From Phoronis australis (taxonomy: Eukaryota; Phoronida; Phoronidae): 64,000 nucleotides of DNA. The stretch lies in contig NMRA01000001.1 in NCBI GenBank assembly GCA_002633005.1, forward strand, positions 383,299 to 447,298. The letters are read 5' to 3'. Positions 24,659 through 37,800 of the stretch are shown piece by piece. The position numbers and the translations under genes were made by a program. Numbering within the stretch: position 1 is the stretch's first letter; every line of letters begins with the position of its first letter. Below the pieces are notes generated by a model. The model was given only the letters and a program-made list of their open reading frames with translations. It ran no database searches and was not told the origin of the DNA.

Positions 24659-25821
24659 CTATCCATCGGACAGACTCGTTATGGAGTTGCGATGTGAGTT
24701 GGCGCCGGGCACTGTCAACGTGTTTCCCGCGGGACTGCGTGGGGTGTGCGACGCCGTCGACCGCACGGATATTGCACTGCCATTTCTTGAATCCGACGAA
24801 GTGCTCCTCGTCCGACTCAGCTCCAGCGCCATCTCTGAGATCTGCTTCATGTTCTTCTGAATCTTATGACGACGCCACGATCGCTGCAGCGTCTTGGCGG
24901 CTACATCCTCTTTCTTACGTTGCATTGTGGTCGATTTAATGACAGTATTGACACGTGTCGGGAACGCCTCACGGAACTTGTCCTCCATCTGAGTCTTCAA
25001 TTCTTTGAACTCATCGCTCTCTTCAACCTCCCCTAGAACTTTCTTAATCAACGCCACCAGTACGTCCAGACAGTGCAGTTTGTCTCCCTCTACGATGGGC
25101 AGATTAAAAGCCACCAACGCGATTTCATTTGGCTTCGGTATACCTAATGGGTCATCCAGTTCGTGCACAAATGACGACAGCTGGTCGTACTTGATGAACT
25201 GGGTGGCATGGGGGTCAAACCGCTCCCAGACCACGTAGAACATATCAAAGTCGTCCTCTGTGATTCCAATTTCTTCCTGCTCATGAGCTTGATTGAAGTT
25301 CTCAAGAATAATGGCAATGTACATGTTGATGATAATCATGAAAGTTATCAATATATAGATCATCAGGAATGGGATGGCCAGGTAATTACCGCAGTCTCCG
25401 CCATCGCTCTCCACTTTAGTGCCGTTGGGTAGTGTCTTGAAATTAGGGTCACAGTCCGGCTCGGAGATCAAGAGTGGGTCGAGCACCTCATTCCAGCCGG
25501 CAGCCGTCGCAATGCGGAACAACAGCACCATGCTGTTAGGGAACGTCTCAAAGTTGACGATCTCGTTGAAGAAGATGCCGTCTTTCTTGACATCGGAGAA
25601 CAAAGCCATGCCAATGATGGAGAATACGAACATGAAAAGAATCAGGAGTGAAGCAATATTGACAAGCGCCGGCAGCGAGATGAAGAGGGCGAAGAGCAGC
25701 TTGCGGATTCCCTTGGCCGCTTTGATCAGACGTAAGACGCGACCAATTCGGAACACTCGTACAACGCGTAGCAGTGTTGGCGTGATGAAAACATTCGTTA
25801 GAAGGTCAGCCAGAATAACTC
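24659..25821 (-). CDS. Nav2: Nav2 terminal exon: domain IV S4 to C-terminus
   Basis: Encodes [13 protein letters not shown]4 ([20 protein letters not shown]), S5, the pore with [11 protein letters not shown] (selectivity A, followed by N where many Nav have D), S6 ([15 protein letters not shown]), [16 protein letters not shown], the IQ-like [12 protein letters not shown], and a Ser/Arg-rich tail ending SITSLSDG then TAG. The acceptor is ctccatttcag; enters in phase 1. 386 residues after the split codon. Confidence 0.96.
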
Positions 25822-28800
25822 CTGAAATGGAGGACAGAAAATGTCACTGTGATTGGCTGGCACAATAATTCCATGGTGTTGGTGTATAACATAAGTGCTG
25901 AATCATTGTGTAAATTATCAGGTGCAAAAACAAATCAATAAGTAAATAAAATCAAAGAGTGACTCAAAAGATGTGCCCATCAAATTACATATGGCGTGTA
26001 ACAAGACTAATTACACTTAATTACATAATTTCAATACATTGATTTATAACTGTTTAACTTAAATTCATTATTTTTACTGGGGCTCATTTAAACTTCAGTC
26101 TATTGAAGATTTTTGCACAAAGTTTTAACCAAAAGAAACAGTTTGAATTGTATTTTTGTTTTTTCCAAAAGAATTAAATTTCAGTAATTTGCACAAATTT
26201 TGTAATAAAAAAGCTACAAAACTAGAAAAATAGAATCTTCTTATAAATTTAGTTGCTCTTAAAGGGTGGTTTAAAATTACTTATTTATATCTAATGCCAA
26301 ATTTAAGAAATGTGGTTGGAAAACACACATGTGGAAGCCTCACATAAAATTACTTTTTTATGAGCATGTCTTTGAAAATTAAAATATCAGCTGAAGATAA
26401 ACAACCTTGAAGAAGAACTAGTGACAAATCCAAAAGCTTACAAAACAAAATCACGTTGTCTCTTGACCAACAAGTATTCATGGTTCTATATCATGAAGCA
26501 TTACCACAAACATTAATTTCCATAATAAGCTACTTAACGAGTTTGAACAACAAATAAAACAACTTAAGGTATTGTTAGGAAATTTGTTAATCATTTAACT
26601 GATGGCTCGCTCGAAATGGGCTTGACTACATAAACAGCGCACAACAGTTTTCAAAAAATATCTTTTTGGTTAAATATCAGAGGAGTTCTGGAGCAAAACA
26701 TTTCGACCAGTTTTCAAAACGATTCAGCGTTATTTTGCGACTGGTATTCTGAGGTAATCTACCACAACATCCATGAAACTACAAATTTTTGGAGATACGG
26801 TTTATGAAAGGTACCGAACATGAAAGTGGCAAAGAGTATGAAACAGTAGAAATACCAGAGTCACTACACCCAAGTAACCATCCACAGAAACAGTTTGGCA
26901 ACACATCAAATAAATAATAACAAATAAATTATAACAAGAAGGCGCTTTGGATAAATTATACGTAATCAATAGAATAACAGCCTCATCTGAGGAAGTCAAG
27001 TTGACCACTCAATTACCTCCCACAGTCAAGAAGATGTCTGGTGTTGAAAAATCAAAATTAAAATTAGAAATTTTACATTACTTGCCACATTGTGACCACA
27101 ATGATGTAATAAATAACAATAACTAAACCATCACCTATACTCTTTTAAGAGTAAAACACCTTCTCTGCTTTTTATCATTCTATTTGTTGGTTTAATACAG
27201 AATGTTCATCTACGATTGTTTGAAAACTTGCATCAATGTTTTTATCTTTCTCATGCCTAGAGACATAAGTGGAGACCCCTGGTGGCTAAAAAGATGAGTC
27301 GCAGGTATACTCATCATTGCCAATTGACTTCCAACTTAAAATTGCACCAACCTTCAACAGAGGACTCTTATATAGCAAATTCTCAAAACAGCCCCTAGGT
27401 TGTGTACTCGGTTTTATGGAAGTTAAGGTTTTTTTAACGAACCAGAATATCTGAACTTTGTTCAAATCCCCAACACTCCACATCCCAGGGGGTTACCCCA
27501 CTGGAGGGGTAGGTAGAGGTGTGCCCGCAATTTGAGAGAGACTACCTTCTTTCGGATACCGTTCAGCAATAGTAGGTAAAACGTGTGGTACACACGCAAG
27601 ATTGATCACAAGTAAAAAGTCCAAGTCAAGTGATCAGGCAAACTTATGGTACCTCCCCTCCATTTCATAGAAGGGTACCTCCCCTCCATTTCATAAAAGA
27701 GAAACCCCCCCCCCCAAGCATGACATGTTCAGCATTCAAGACATTCAAAGCCAGCGGGTCATATTACGGGTCATGTGACAACAAAAATATGCTATGTCAA
27801 TCACATGTAACTAACGGCAACAGAGGGAGGGGACAGAACATTTATGAGAGCTTTGGGGATACGTTACTGGCTCTGTACAGAAAATCCAGGGTAATATCTG
27901 TGGTCATCAAATAAATCGAGTAATCAGGATTAACCCACACAACTGTAAAACATTATTTTTGGTGTAAAACAATTGGATTTTTGAGAAATTCCATTTCTAT
28001 GAATATTGTAGACTTCGAAGCAGTTGCTTGTCAAATGGAACTTGAACAACTCAAAATTAAGTACAAAAAATATTTGCTATAATTCCTCACCTAGTTAGCA
28101 CACACTATGGTGTACTTGAGTGAAATTAATTTTTTCCACAAAAACAAAGATTACAAAAATTAAATCCATTACAAGCTCAGTTTGTGCAGTAAATATGTCA
28201 TTAAGCGATATTTGATAAATTAAGCTCCCAGTATTTAGGCCTACAGCAAAGTGATCTTTTGAAAGACAGAAAAATAACAAGTTTGGCAAATTTCATTGCT
28301 GTAACAAATAAGTGAAAAATTAAGAGAACTTGACAAAACGCAAACATATTCTTGACCCCGCAGATTCAGTAACAATTCATTTTATCTCTGACAACTCTCA
28401 GCCCTCAATTCATTTAACGCGACTCGATGACTCACCAATCAACGATAGAACAACGACAATGAAGTCGAACACATTCCACGGCCGGCGAAAGTAGTGCAAG
28501 CGCAGCCCAATAATTTTAATGATGGCTTCGACGGTAAAGATGGCGGTGAAGCCGATGTTGATCTTCTCCAGGATGTCGGTGAAGTCAGGTGGCTCCCCAT
28601 AGTGTTCAAACATCATCATCACCATATTGATCAGGATACAGATGACGATGGTGATTTCAAACTTTGTACTGACGGCGATGTCAAAGAAGAAAGCCTGGAA
28701 CTTGTTCTGCAAAAGCAAGGCCAACCAATTAGACATTTTATTTCGTCATTTCATTGGACATTTTAATATACATTCCATGCATACAAAGGAAGTGCGCAGA

Positions 28801-31800
28801 TTCAAAGTTCTTATGAATTATTCAGTTCACTTTCCAAACAGATACTACCAAACTTGGCTAGGACTAGTCTTTCAAGAAAACTAGTTTCTAAATTACATTA
28901 GAACTTCTGAGCTGGGTAAACTTTTGAAAAAAAATGTGAGCTGGGTAAACTTTTGAAAAAAAAATGTGTGTGTGTTTACTGTAATTGAGTGCCAAGTCGT
29001 GGTTTGTGCTCAGAACCCTGACAGGCAATCAAAATCACTGGGACATTCAACTAGCTTACAATGTGTAGTGTTCATGAAGAATATGTCAATCCTCTAACTG
29101 AACAAACTGAGCCAAACAGAAAGCCGGGGGAAAGCGTATTTGATCGAGGGGTACCACGCAACGACCACTGCAAGATAGGGCCATAGTGTCACTAGCTCCA
29201 CCTATGGTGAGTTTTGACTTCCCTACTTGTAACGATTACTAAGCTATGGATACACATACTAAATCACACTAAGGGTTCAAAAATCCTACGTAAGTCACTA
29301 AAGCACTCTTAAGTACAAACCTCCGCACTTTGTACATTCAATACATTGGTACCACAAAAATACACTAACATTAAATTATCATATATTAACTCAGTAAACA
29401 ATATTCAGGGGCGTGTTTTACCAAACGGTAATACGCTCACACATTTCCACGATGGTCATGTGATTACAGAAGCAAAATAGTATTGCATTTTTAAAACAAA
29501 ATTTACATATTGTGACTGGCGTAAAATCTGAATATTCCAAATTCACTCCTTTACAGCCATTTTTGTAAATGACATATTTAATTAACGGTTATGAGATTTG
29601 CGCCAAAAAATCAAAGGCTTTGGTATGTTGTAAGCTATGACAAGGCGTGCAATCTTTGATTAATTGTGGCCCTGAATACAAAAAATTAGCCGTACTCACA
29701 GGAGCACTTTAAAATGTTTTAGCTTGACCATCAAGTTATCAAATCACATACAATTTATCATGTGAAGCTGGAACTTTTTAACATGTCAATGAAAGAGGAA
29801 AAGTGCTCATGTGCCGAATATTGTCACATTGCAGAAACACTTGTCATTATTAACATGTGGTACAACATCTGGCAGCAGGCGTTCAATTGTTCGCAGCGGA
29901 GACAGAATGCAAAGCTAAAATGTTCTAGCTAAAACTTTATAAATATGTAGGGTCATGTGAATACGGCTAACCACGGTTTCTTAAAACTCATCAGTCATAT
30001 AGTGTTGCACTATCTACAGAAACATAACTGCCTTTCCAGCACCATAAGCAACACCTGTTGGACTCACCCATGCACTATCCTATAGGTGGCGCAGAACACA
30101 AAACATAATCAGCTTTACAAAATTCATAACATAATTCATAGTGATGTTTACACTTCAAAAATGCAAATTAATTGGAGATTAATGTAAATTTTAGGAAAAA
30201 GAAATTGCCAATGGTCTGCACAAAATTTCAAACAGACATTTTCAATTTCAAAAAAGCTAGTGGTAATTAATTTAATTTTATTTGTAAAAACCTGCTAACA
30301 TTCAAGATATAGAATGGCGTTATTTAGCGCACACAAATAAAATGGCAAAATACAGTAGAACTCAACAGACACAGAATACAGCTAAATTTTAACACAACTT
30401 GTTATTCTTGCATTCCTTGTTTTAGTGAAGTCTTAGACAACATTAGTTTACACTTTCTCAATTACTTCAAACTTGTATGATCATAAATTCTTAAAATATA
30501 TAATTTTGCGATGTGAAATTGAGAAATTTCAACAGAGGGCACAGGTAACACACAAACATCAATAATAACCGACGTCACTCAAAAATTGTATAAAAAGGGA
30601 ATGCTTTTAATAGAAAATTAAAGTCCCAGAAGAAATGAAATAAAACTCATACTGGCAAGTTGTAATCTATTCTAGTTCACTAAAGGGGTTTTCAGTTTGT
30701 CCTGTATATAAGGTGCAAGAGTAAACATTCGTGAATTAAAACAAAACAAACGAAGTGATTTAGCAAAGGGTTTCAAAAGCAACACTGTGAAAAAGTTCCA
30801 TAGACAGCACTTTACTTGATACAAAACACTACACTCAGACTATGGCTTCAGTTTATTGCCATGACGTTGTATTTTTTCAACGTAAGCCAGAGTCACGACA
30901 ATTAATAAATTTCAAGAAAAACAAATCAGCGCTTAGTTGTATCAAGTAAAAACCCTCGTCCTCTAGATGGCATGGGCTGCTGGTTCTATAACATCAGAGT
31001 TACTTTAATACAACATACAAAACACAAATATTTGGCGTAACATTAAAGGGAATGCAGTTTAGACACTGGCGAATCAAACAATTTTATGGTAACTCTTTGC
31101 CCATATAGCAGTACAAAATGGGGAAATTTTGTTTCATTAAATTTGGCAACAAACTTTACTAAGAACATTTTAAGTCAAGAATTTGTACGGTTTGAAATGA
31201 GATGTTCTAAAAGAAGATTTGGTAAGATTCCACAATTTGCAGCAATGCCATCGATCTTTAAAAAATAGAAAAATGACTATTTTGAGAATTATTTTTGTGC
31301 TAAAATAGCAGAGAATCACCGTAATATTGTCGCGACTTTCACTTGATGCTTACAACATAGTTGACAACAGATGGCAGGTGAGTGTACTCCACCGTTTTCT
31401 TCAAAAAGATGCGCCAGGCCTCAATACCAGGGCTACCCGAAAACTAGATATAAACTTTTTGATATCAGCCTGGCGTCAATCAAACGATGGCGTAACTTTT
31501 ATAAAATATCACTTCCTCATTTATACAAAGTATTGTGATCTGGTTGCAATAAAAAGTTTATTTCACAAAATAAACAGGTACTTAACAGTTGCTGGACCCC
31601 CGACTTTAGCAAATAAGAAGGTTAACTTTCAAACAACACCATTTTTGAATAAATCAAAAAAAATCATAATCTTTGATTTGGTTGCAAACAATATCCAAAG
31701 ATGCGTGTCCCAATATTCTCTCACAATAATTACAAACTGATGTCTCTAGATAAGTCCGAAGCACTAACAGTCAAGAAATGCCAGTGAATTCAATGCTTTT

Positions 31801-34800
31801 CTAGAAAAAAATCGAAGTTCTGCGAAGACTCGTTAAATCTTGTCCGTTTTCAGTTCCAGACAATTCACAACGAATCAAAAATCTTGGTAAAAACAGGGAC
31901 TCAGCAACTTTGAGTGTGACCACACAACATTAAAAAATCTCATAAAACGACACAAAAGCGTGCAATGAGTTCATTTTTAGAGTACATGCACTGACACGTC
32001 ATAAAAATCAATTCGAACACAGAACAAGCAAATTCACGACAAAATCAACTTTACCCCCTAGAACATGGGAGAGAGAAAAAAGAAGAGTAGTCAGTATAAA
32101 GTCAGCACTCGACAAACAGTTAACTAATTACTATATAAAAACAATTAGTTTTTACAAGATTCATCTCGTGGCAGTTTAGCTACTTGAAAGCAGATAAGTT
32201 TATGTAGGACCACAATGATAATTCCGAAAATTTAGCCAAATACCTACAAAACGACGGATTTCAACTCAGTGAGAGTATCAATTTTATGAAAGTAGTTAAC
32301 TTTTGGATAAAGATTTTTGACTTTGTTACAATCTGCCCTAGATGGAGTCATGTGGCTTAACGGCAAAACAACGGTAGCAACCACATTCATTGCCAAATAT
32401 TATCGACAAATGTTCAAGATGAGATCTCAAAAATGCCGTTTTCTATAGTGTTTTGTTTTTTCAAGCAACTTTATTGTTCCTTCATGATAACTGCAAAAGT
32501 GGAACATCTTAAAAAGAATTCCTAAAAGCAATCTGAACTTCAGTATACAAATTTGGAATTTTTCGAAGGTCCTATACAAACTTAAACAGCTCTGTTGCCC
32601 AACTATAATCACATAGCTAATTAAAAACACTGTGCACCAAAAAACTGGGGTTAGTCAAAGATTTCAAAAATTTTAAAACAGTTATCTACTTCTTTATTAA
32701 CCAGAAACGCAAAAAAGGAATTGAGATTTCATTTTGCAAAAAAAAAATTTCCTGACGTTTCAAACTGTTCCTACGATGGGTTTCCAAACTTAGACATACG
32801 CCAACAAACACCACAGTGGGTGACGTCAAGCTGATGTGGCAGATGAAACTGTCAGAGATAAAAATGTTTTGTTGTTCAAACAAAACCTTCAATTCCTGTG
32901 AATTAGACCAGCCAAAATAGACTACCTTCAAGGTGTTCAATTCAAACGTTACGTGGTGAGAACAATTTCTTTTGCTAACACAGAAGACTAAAGCATTCAT
33001 TTGGATTATCCATCTTACACAGCAGTGTCTCTGTAATATTCTCCTACAAGCACCTAAACATCTGTCATTACGCTCCCCCCTGCCNNNNNNNNNNNNNNNN
33101 NNNNNNNNNNNNNNNNNNNNNNNNNNNNNNNNNNNNNNNNNNNNNNNNNNNNNNNNNNNNNNNNNNNNNNNNNNNNNNNNNNNNNNNNNNNNNNNNNNNN
33201 NNNNNNNNNNNNNNNNNNNNNNNNNNNTCCAATATACATAGAACTTCATGTCTTGACTGACTATATATACAAAGTCCAATATACATAGAACTTCATGTCT
33301 TGACTTACTATATATACAAAGTCCAATATACATAGAACTTCATGTCTTGACTGACTATATATACAAAGTCCAATATACATAGAACTTCATGTCTTGACTT
33401 ACTATATATACAAAGTCCAATATACATAGAACTTCATGTCTTGACTGACTATATATACAAAGTCCAATATACATAGAACTTCATGTCTTGACTGACTATA
33501 TATACAAATTCCAATTCTACATTGAATCAACAGGCGTACTTGACAACTGATTATGTCTCATGTTACCCACAATGCAACTCTCTAACACGGCTCGCTTACT
33601 GTTGATTCATTCTTTTAGTAACTTAATTGTAAAAAATTCTTTTGTATCTTAAGTTTATGGTAATATTGGTGATTAGTCCCATTTTGAAATTAATGGATTA
33701 ACTGAAGTGGTTCAGCCCCAAGTCTTTTAAAGAAGTTCGAATAAATAAATTATAAATCAAACACACAATCCACCCAGGCTTTGCTTGAATTTGTCATAAT
33801 GACTATTGCCTGGTTTTGTTAATAAGTGAAAAAGTTTAGTTTACAGACACAATACAACACAATACAAAACAATACAATAACGTGTAAAATGTGATGATGT
33901 GGAGTTCAGCCAACATAAATGTTTCTGTTGCCACCAACGCTAATCACAGTTTACACATCATTTGTATTGTTGTATTGTGTTGTGTATCCTATTGTATCTG
34001 ATGGAAGCACTAGTTTTTCTTCTTCGAAGAAATCAAATAACTTTAAATCAAAACTTTTAAACTCTTACTTGTGTCTTGATCATAGCATAGAATGTTTTGT
34101 GCATGCATGGCTGCTCAATAGCGGGTGGCGCGTGACTCACCTTTTTCTTGAGAGTATTAAAGTTGTCAATAATGACACCAATGAAGAGGTTGAGGGTGAA
34201 GAATGTACCAACGATGATGAACATAAGGAAGAAGACGTACCATCCCTCTGACGCAAACTCGCACGGCTGGAGATCAGGGATCTGCCGATAGCAACAGACA
34301 CTGTTGTCATAGTAATCAACATAGTATCTAGTATGGCAACAATTACCACGGATATTCTTTATCTCATTTGCCAAATAACATGCTATTGAGCAGTGTACTA
34401 AGTAAAGCTAAAAATGTAATGTGTAAAACTAGACATGCAAATTTACTATGTAAAAAACGTACCTCCAAAAAGGTTCCACTCAAAAACACGAACTAAGATT
34501 TTAAAAGACACGTGCCGCTGAGGCTTGCAAGGGAAGCAATAACCAATCCCTCTCTCTAAGCTCAGAAATCAAATTGAACTTAATTCAGGGACTATTTTGA
34601 GAGTAGCAGCAAGTGCATATCATCTGAAGTAAATCATTTTTCTAACAGAAGGCAGACTCCTGCTTCACATAGTCCCAATCTTCCCTACCTCTTCACTGCG
34701 CATGTCCGTAGCGTCCTCCATAATTTCCATCCATCCTTCAAAGGTGGCAATCTGGAAAAGCGCCAACAGGCCAACAAAGACGTTGTCAAAGTTCACTTTG

Positions 34801-37800
34801 GAGTTGGTCCATGTGTAATTGTTAGCTAAGCACTCGGTCTTGTTTGGGATGATGCTGCAGTTGATCTTGGCGCCATCGTCATCAATGCACTTGTAAAACT
34901 TGCCTTTGAACACTTGCATTCCCATAATGCTAAATATGAGCCAGAACACAAAGCAGACGAGAAGAACGTTGACCAATGAGGGGATGGCAAAGAGTAGAGC
35001 GTTCACCACAACCTTCATGCCTTGGTATCGTGAGATGACGCGCAGCGGACGGAGCGCACGGAATGCCCGCAATGCACGGAACACGGACGACTTGAAGCCA
35101 AGGGTGTCGACGACGATACTGACAATGGAGATCTGGAATTAGGTCACAAGAATTCATAAGAGCAGTCATATTCGAGTATTAACACACCTACAGAGTCACA
35201 AAGTGGCCTTTAAGTATTGAATTTAAACATTCAGGTATCATTGAGTACACCTCACCTGATTCTCTATATACTTAAGCCGTGCAGTCTCTGACCAGCATGA
35301 AAGGCTAAGGCTTTGGTCCAGAAGCATTTTTAGCCGATAATTCTGAAAATTGTTCAGTGAAAAAATGCTATAATGTTCCCTTTTCTAAAAGGTCATAACA
35401 GCTTGGAATAGTGCATTGTTCATAAAAATCCAAACCAGAGATGGAGAGACCACTAATTATTCTTACAAAGAGAGTGATATAGCGCGCAACTATTGTACTA
35501 ACAGTTAGTACGCATGCTTTTGTCCAAAAGCAGGACTATACTTACAGAGACAATGATAAAGTCGAGTATACTCCAGCCATTAGAAAAGTAGACCTTAAAG
35601 CCCTGAGAGATCCACTTGATGACCATCTCAAGTGTAAAGAGAGCGGCAAACACGTAGTTAGAGTACTTAATGGTCAGCTGGAACTCTATGGGATACTCCT
35701 CTAAGTAGATGTCTTCAAAGCACTGAAACCAGATGGATTACAAAATACAGCCAGTGCTGTATAAATAACATGTGTCTTGTAGGCTCTACACTAACTTTAA
35801 AAGGATACTTAAACCCTGTTTTGACAATTTCAACCAATTATCATTCTGTCACTGGCTAATACACTGTTGGTGTTAATTTTGAAACAAAAAAACAGGAATC
35901 AAGTAAAAACTCATACTCCGTATGAATCAGATCTGATATTACGGCTCTTGGTTGGTGGTCTTTACCCACAGTTCCTCTGTATAATTCGCTGAAAGCGTAA
36001 GTCACACTTGCCCGTGTAGCAAACTTCGAAAGGAGTTTTCGAATTTTTCTCCAAATTCTTGTGGGTTGCCGAGGGTTACTGAGCATTCTTTTATTGCACA
36101 GAATCAGACTGGGAAGTTATTTTTAATATCTGCTAATCGACCAAACCCGGTTAAGGCGTACTTTTATTAATTAAGCTCTGTTAAACACCCACAGTTGCTT
36201 ATTTGACAATGAACTTAACACCCAGGCAGGGCTGAGTCATTTGCATTACCTTAACTTGATTAAATACACAGGATATCGATATTCTTTCCACAGCTTCTAC
36301 GTTTAACTCGTAAAATCGGCAACAAAAGGTCGGCTTAAAGTTTGTATTGACCTGTTAACGTCGGGCACTAATTTGAGTCTGGTTGTGCTGTACTCAAGAC
36401 CAGGCGTTTAGCCAAGACGAGAAGGTAAATAGAAAATTTCCACAATCGCTTCAACATGTTTTGAAAAAAATACATAGTTGCATTTTTTATAACAATAGCC
36501 AATTGACTGGTATAAGTTGATGGAAATTTAATGACATCGTGTATTTACATTTTATAAAAAATTGCAATTTAAGTCTCAAAACTTATGCACGACTCCCTGC
36601 TTTTAGGAAAACGAAAGTAGGAAGATCAGCTAATGAATTTAAATAAAATAACATGGCTATACTTACCAAAGAGAGGCTGCTTAGAATGATGAGCACAATG
36701 ACTATCCCTTCAAATGCCTTGTGTTCCACCACTTTCAACAGAGTACCACGGAACTTTGTGAACTTGGTCTCAAAATTGGATCCCTCGTAGGACCTCCAAC
36801 ATTTTCTAAAGTCAAATGAAATCATTTAAAGAAAAAGAGAAAGGGTGAGATCTGAATATTTGGATTCAACATATTTTTCCTTAGAAAACAGCCTTTTGAA
36901 ACATGTCAATATTTGGCTTATTTTGGTTCAAAATAAGCGAAGAATTATCTTATCTTTCTCTTTCACAGAGTGTTTTCTGGCATAGAAAATTTTCCCAAAA
37001 AAGTATATCTTGTTTTGTCGATGATAGTTTCCACCAAGCACAATTGAATCCACAAACACTACACGAGACTCAAAAAACAAGAGTTTTTGTCCTCAAAACT
37101 CCCAACATACACGTTCCCCACAACTCCTTTATCATTTTCCAAGCAATGAAAATAAATGTCACCTTTCTGTTTTTTACAATGGGTTAACAAGTAACAATTA
37201 AGTTATAGACCGAACTAATGAGTCCCGTTAACTTGGGTCCCACCCCTGGCCTGTCCTCTCACCGTGAGACAATCCTTCCTCAAACACTTACGGTTTGTAG
37301 CAGCATTTTGGGCAGCAGTCATGCAGTACCATGTCATCGTCTATGTCATCCATGTCCTCAACTACGATTGGTCCTTTGGACTCTTCACCGTCCTTTTCCG
37401 TCACACTTTCTTTGTCATCGCCTTCTTTACATTCGCCGTCTTCCTCACTCTTCATCTGTGGAGATAAGAAAAGAGTACAAACCAGCACTCACTTAGATAG
37501 CACGAACATACACAAATTCGATCTAATTCTCAAGTTCAAAATGGGCCACAAAAAATACATAGTTGGTTCTGGCCGAGACAGGTGGTGAACTACTTTTTGG
37601 AAACTGAGTCAGAAAACAAAATCCACGCAAGACGAGCAAAAATAATGTAGGATTTTTCTTTATACTCATCGTTTAGCAAATCACCGCATTTCACACTTTG
37701 CTCACATGTCTACATACAGCTATTCACACACAAACCCTTGGCAGCTGAAATTGATTCATGAGGGCAATTTTTCACTCGGTGAACGCTGCTCTCAAAATGA

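Larger units (their letters stand above)
28707..34140. other. Nav2 intron interval lacking the expected III-IV linker exon
   Basis: 5.4 kb of AT-rich sequence. I searched by eye for a minus-strand exon with the linker signature (IFM- or MFL-type motif, QKKYYNAMKK) and found none. It holds a 30-bp duplication near 28908-28967, the assembly gap and the 47-bp repeat. An open plus-strand frame at 31327-31740 looks spurious. Confidence 0.55.

Noticed and set aside
31327-31740. 137-codon plus-strand ORF in the 5.4-kb Nav2 intron
   Set aside because: No recognisable motif or splice context, AT-rich composition like the intron; most likely chance.
32686-33333. ORFs spanning the N gap
   Set aside because: They are open only because unknown bases were translated as X.
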